DNA from: JAWLFY01 sp964462125
GTDB taxonomy: Bacteria; Planctomycetota; Planctomycetia; Pirellulales; Pirellulaceae
Reading direction: 5' to 3'
Length of the DNA: 21,100 nucleotides
Assembly (NCBI GenBank): GCA_964462125.1
Contig: CAYWXT010000078.1
Coordinates: forward strand, 1 to 21,100
The notes beneath the pieces are model-generated. The model was not told the DNA's origin, searched no databases, and was given only the letters and a program-made list of their open reading frames with translations. Below are positions 20,897-21,100 of this stretch, one piece after another. Every line of letters begins with the position of its first letter. The stretch's first letter is position 1. Both the position numbers and the translations under genes were made by a program.

Positions 20897-21100
20897 GACA
20901 TCCGTCTCGGAGTACATCCGTCTCGCCGAGCCGGATCGTGGTGATGCCTGGGCGTGTTCCGGCGCCAGGACGTGTTGGCGAAGCTTGACGTCCTCGCCGC
21001 TGCGACATCCGTTTCGGCGAAACGGACGTACTTGTCTCGCCGAGGCGGATCGTGGTGATGCCTGGGCGTGTTCCGGCGCCAGGACGTGTTGGTGAAGTTT
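20897..21100. repeat. Imperfect tandem intergenic repeat, 114-base period, with REP-like hairpins
   Basis: The 66 bases at 20921-20986 recur at 21035-21100 with 3 mismatches, and a preceding block beginning GACATCCGT recurs at 20897 and 21004. The second copy contains the perfect hairpin TCCGTTTC-GGC-GAAACGGA (21008-21026), and the first the related imperfect TCCGTCTCG...CGAGCCGGA (20917-20935). AGGACGT (20967-20973) pairs with ACGTCCT (20988-20994). The array begins three bases after the pseudo-ATPase stop and runs off the right edge. From memory, 'CCGTCTCGGCGAGACGG' hairpins are common between planctomycete genes. Confidence 0.75.

Noticed and set aside
20895..21095. Open frame through the right-edge repeat, encoding Cys/Trp-rich 38-residue repeats
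   Set aside because: It starts at a GTG directly after the previous stop, has no ribosome site, unusual composition, and overlaps REP-like hairpins; it is better explained as a non-coding repeat.
20897..21100. CRISPR-like array
   Set aside because: Only two long, diverged units with no short identical repeats separated by unique spacers, and no cas genes.

Overview
The window looks like a chromosomal segment from a member of the Planctomycetota, probably Pirellulaceae-like (related to Rhodopirellula/Rubripirellula). This is an inference from gene content, since there is no rRNA or other phylogenetic marker here. The DNA is GC-rich. Signs of the group are a secreted PQQ-type beta-propeller with the 'FRGPNANG' opening, several Tat- or Sec-exported propeller/hydrolase proteins, an S/T protein kinase, a GAF-containing sigma-54 activator, single genes and short operons on both strands, and REP-like GC hairpins between genes. 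I see no IS element, phage, tRNA, rRNA or CRISPR.

Layout. 1-2073 (-): a GAF/AAA+/Fis-type sigma-54 activator, with a perfect ribosome binding site and start codon for the next gene at the left edge. 2193-3008 (+): FabI enoyl-ACP reductase, divergent from it. 3129-5378 (+): a tight three-gene unit of thioredoxin-fold redoxin, prenyltransferase-repeat protein and LolD-like ABC ATPase. 5413-6405 (-): Tat-exported amidohydrolase. 6510-9027 (+): M20 amidohydrolase and a glutamate-cysteine-ligase-like (YbdK type) carboxylate-amine ligase. 9225-10619 (+): exported PQQ-like propeller. 10928-11137 (+): a 69-residue small protein behind a full-consensus sigma-54 promoter. 11167-11715 (-): RuvX. 11841-13127 (+): PaaK-like AMP-forming ligase. 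13202-13561 (+): DUF971 protein, convergent with a Tat-exported NHL propeller (13558-14673, -). 14841-15695 (-): S/T kinase-like protein whose start region carries a 13-bp tandem duplication. 16034-20894 (+): predicted lipoprotein, Wza-like polysaccharide export lipoprotein, PilT-like ATPase, and a GspE/PilB-like protein whose nucleotide-binding motifs are all lost. 20897-21100: an imperfect 114-bp-period intergenic repeat with hairpins.

How the genes fit together. The right third is the most system-like part: two envelope lipoproteins (one a polysaccharide-export channel homologue) followed by a paired active plus apparently inactive secretion/pilus-type ATPase. The pairing suggests a hetero-oligomeric motor or a regulatory pseudo-ATPase. 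A second possible regulatory link joins the sigma-54 activator at the left end and the sigma-54 promoter in front of the 69-residue protein; they are in the same window, but nothing in the sequence proves that one controls the other. The remaining genes are mostly housekeeping (fabI, ruvX) or metabolic singletons.
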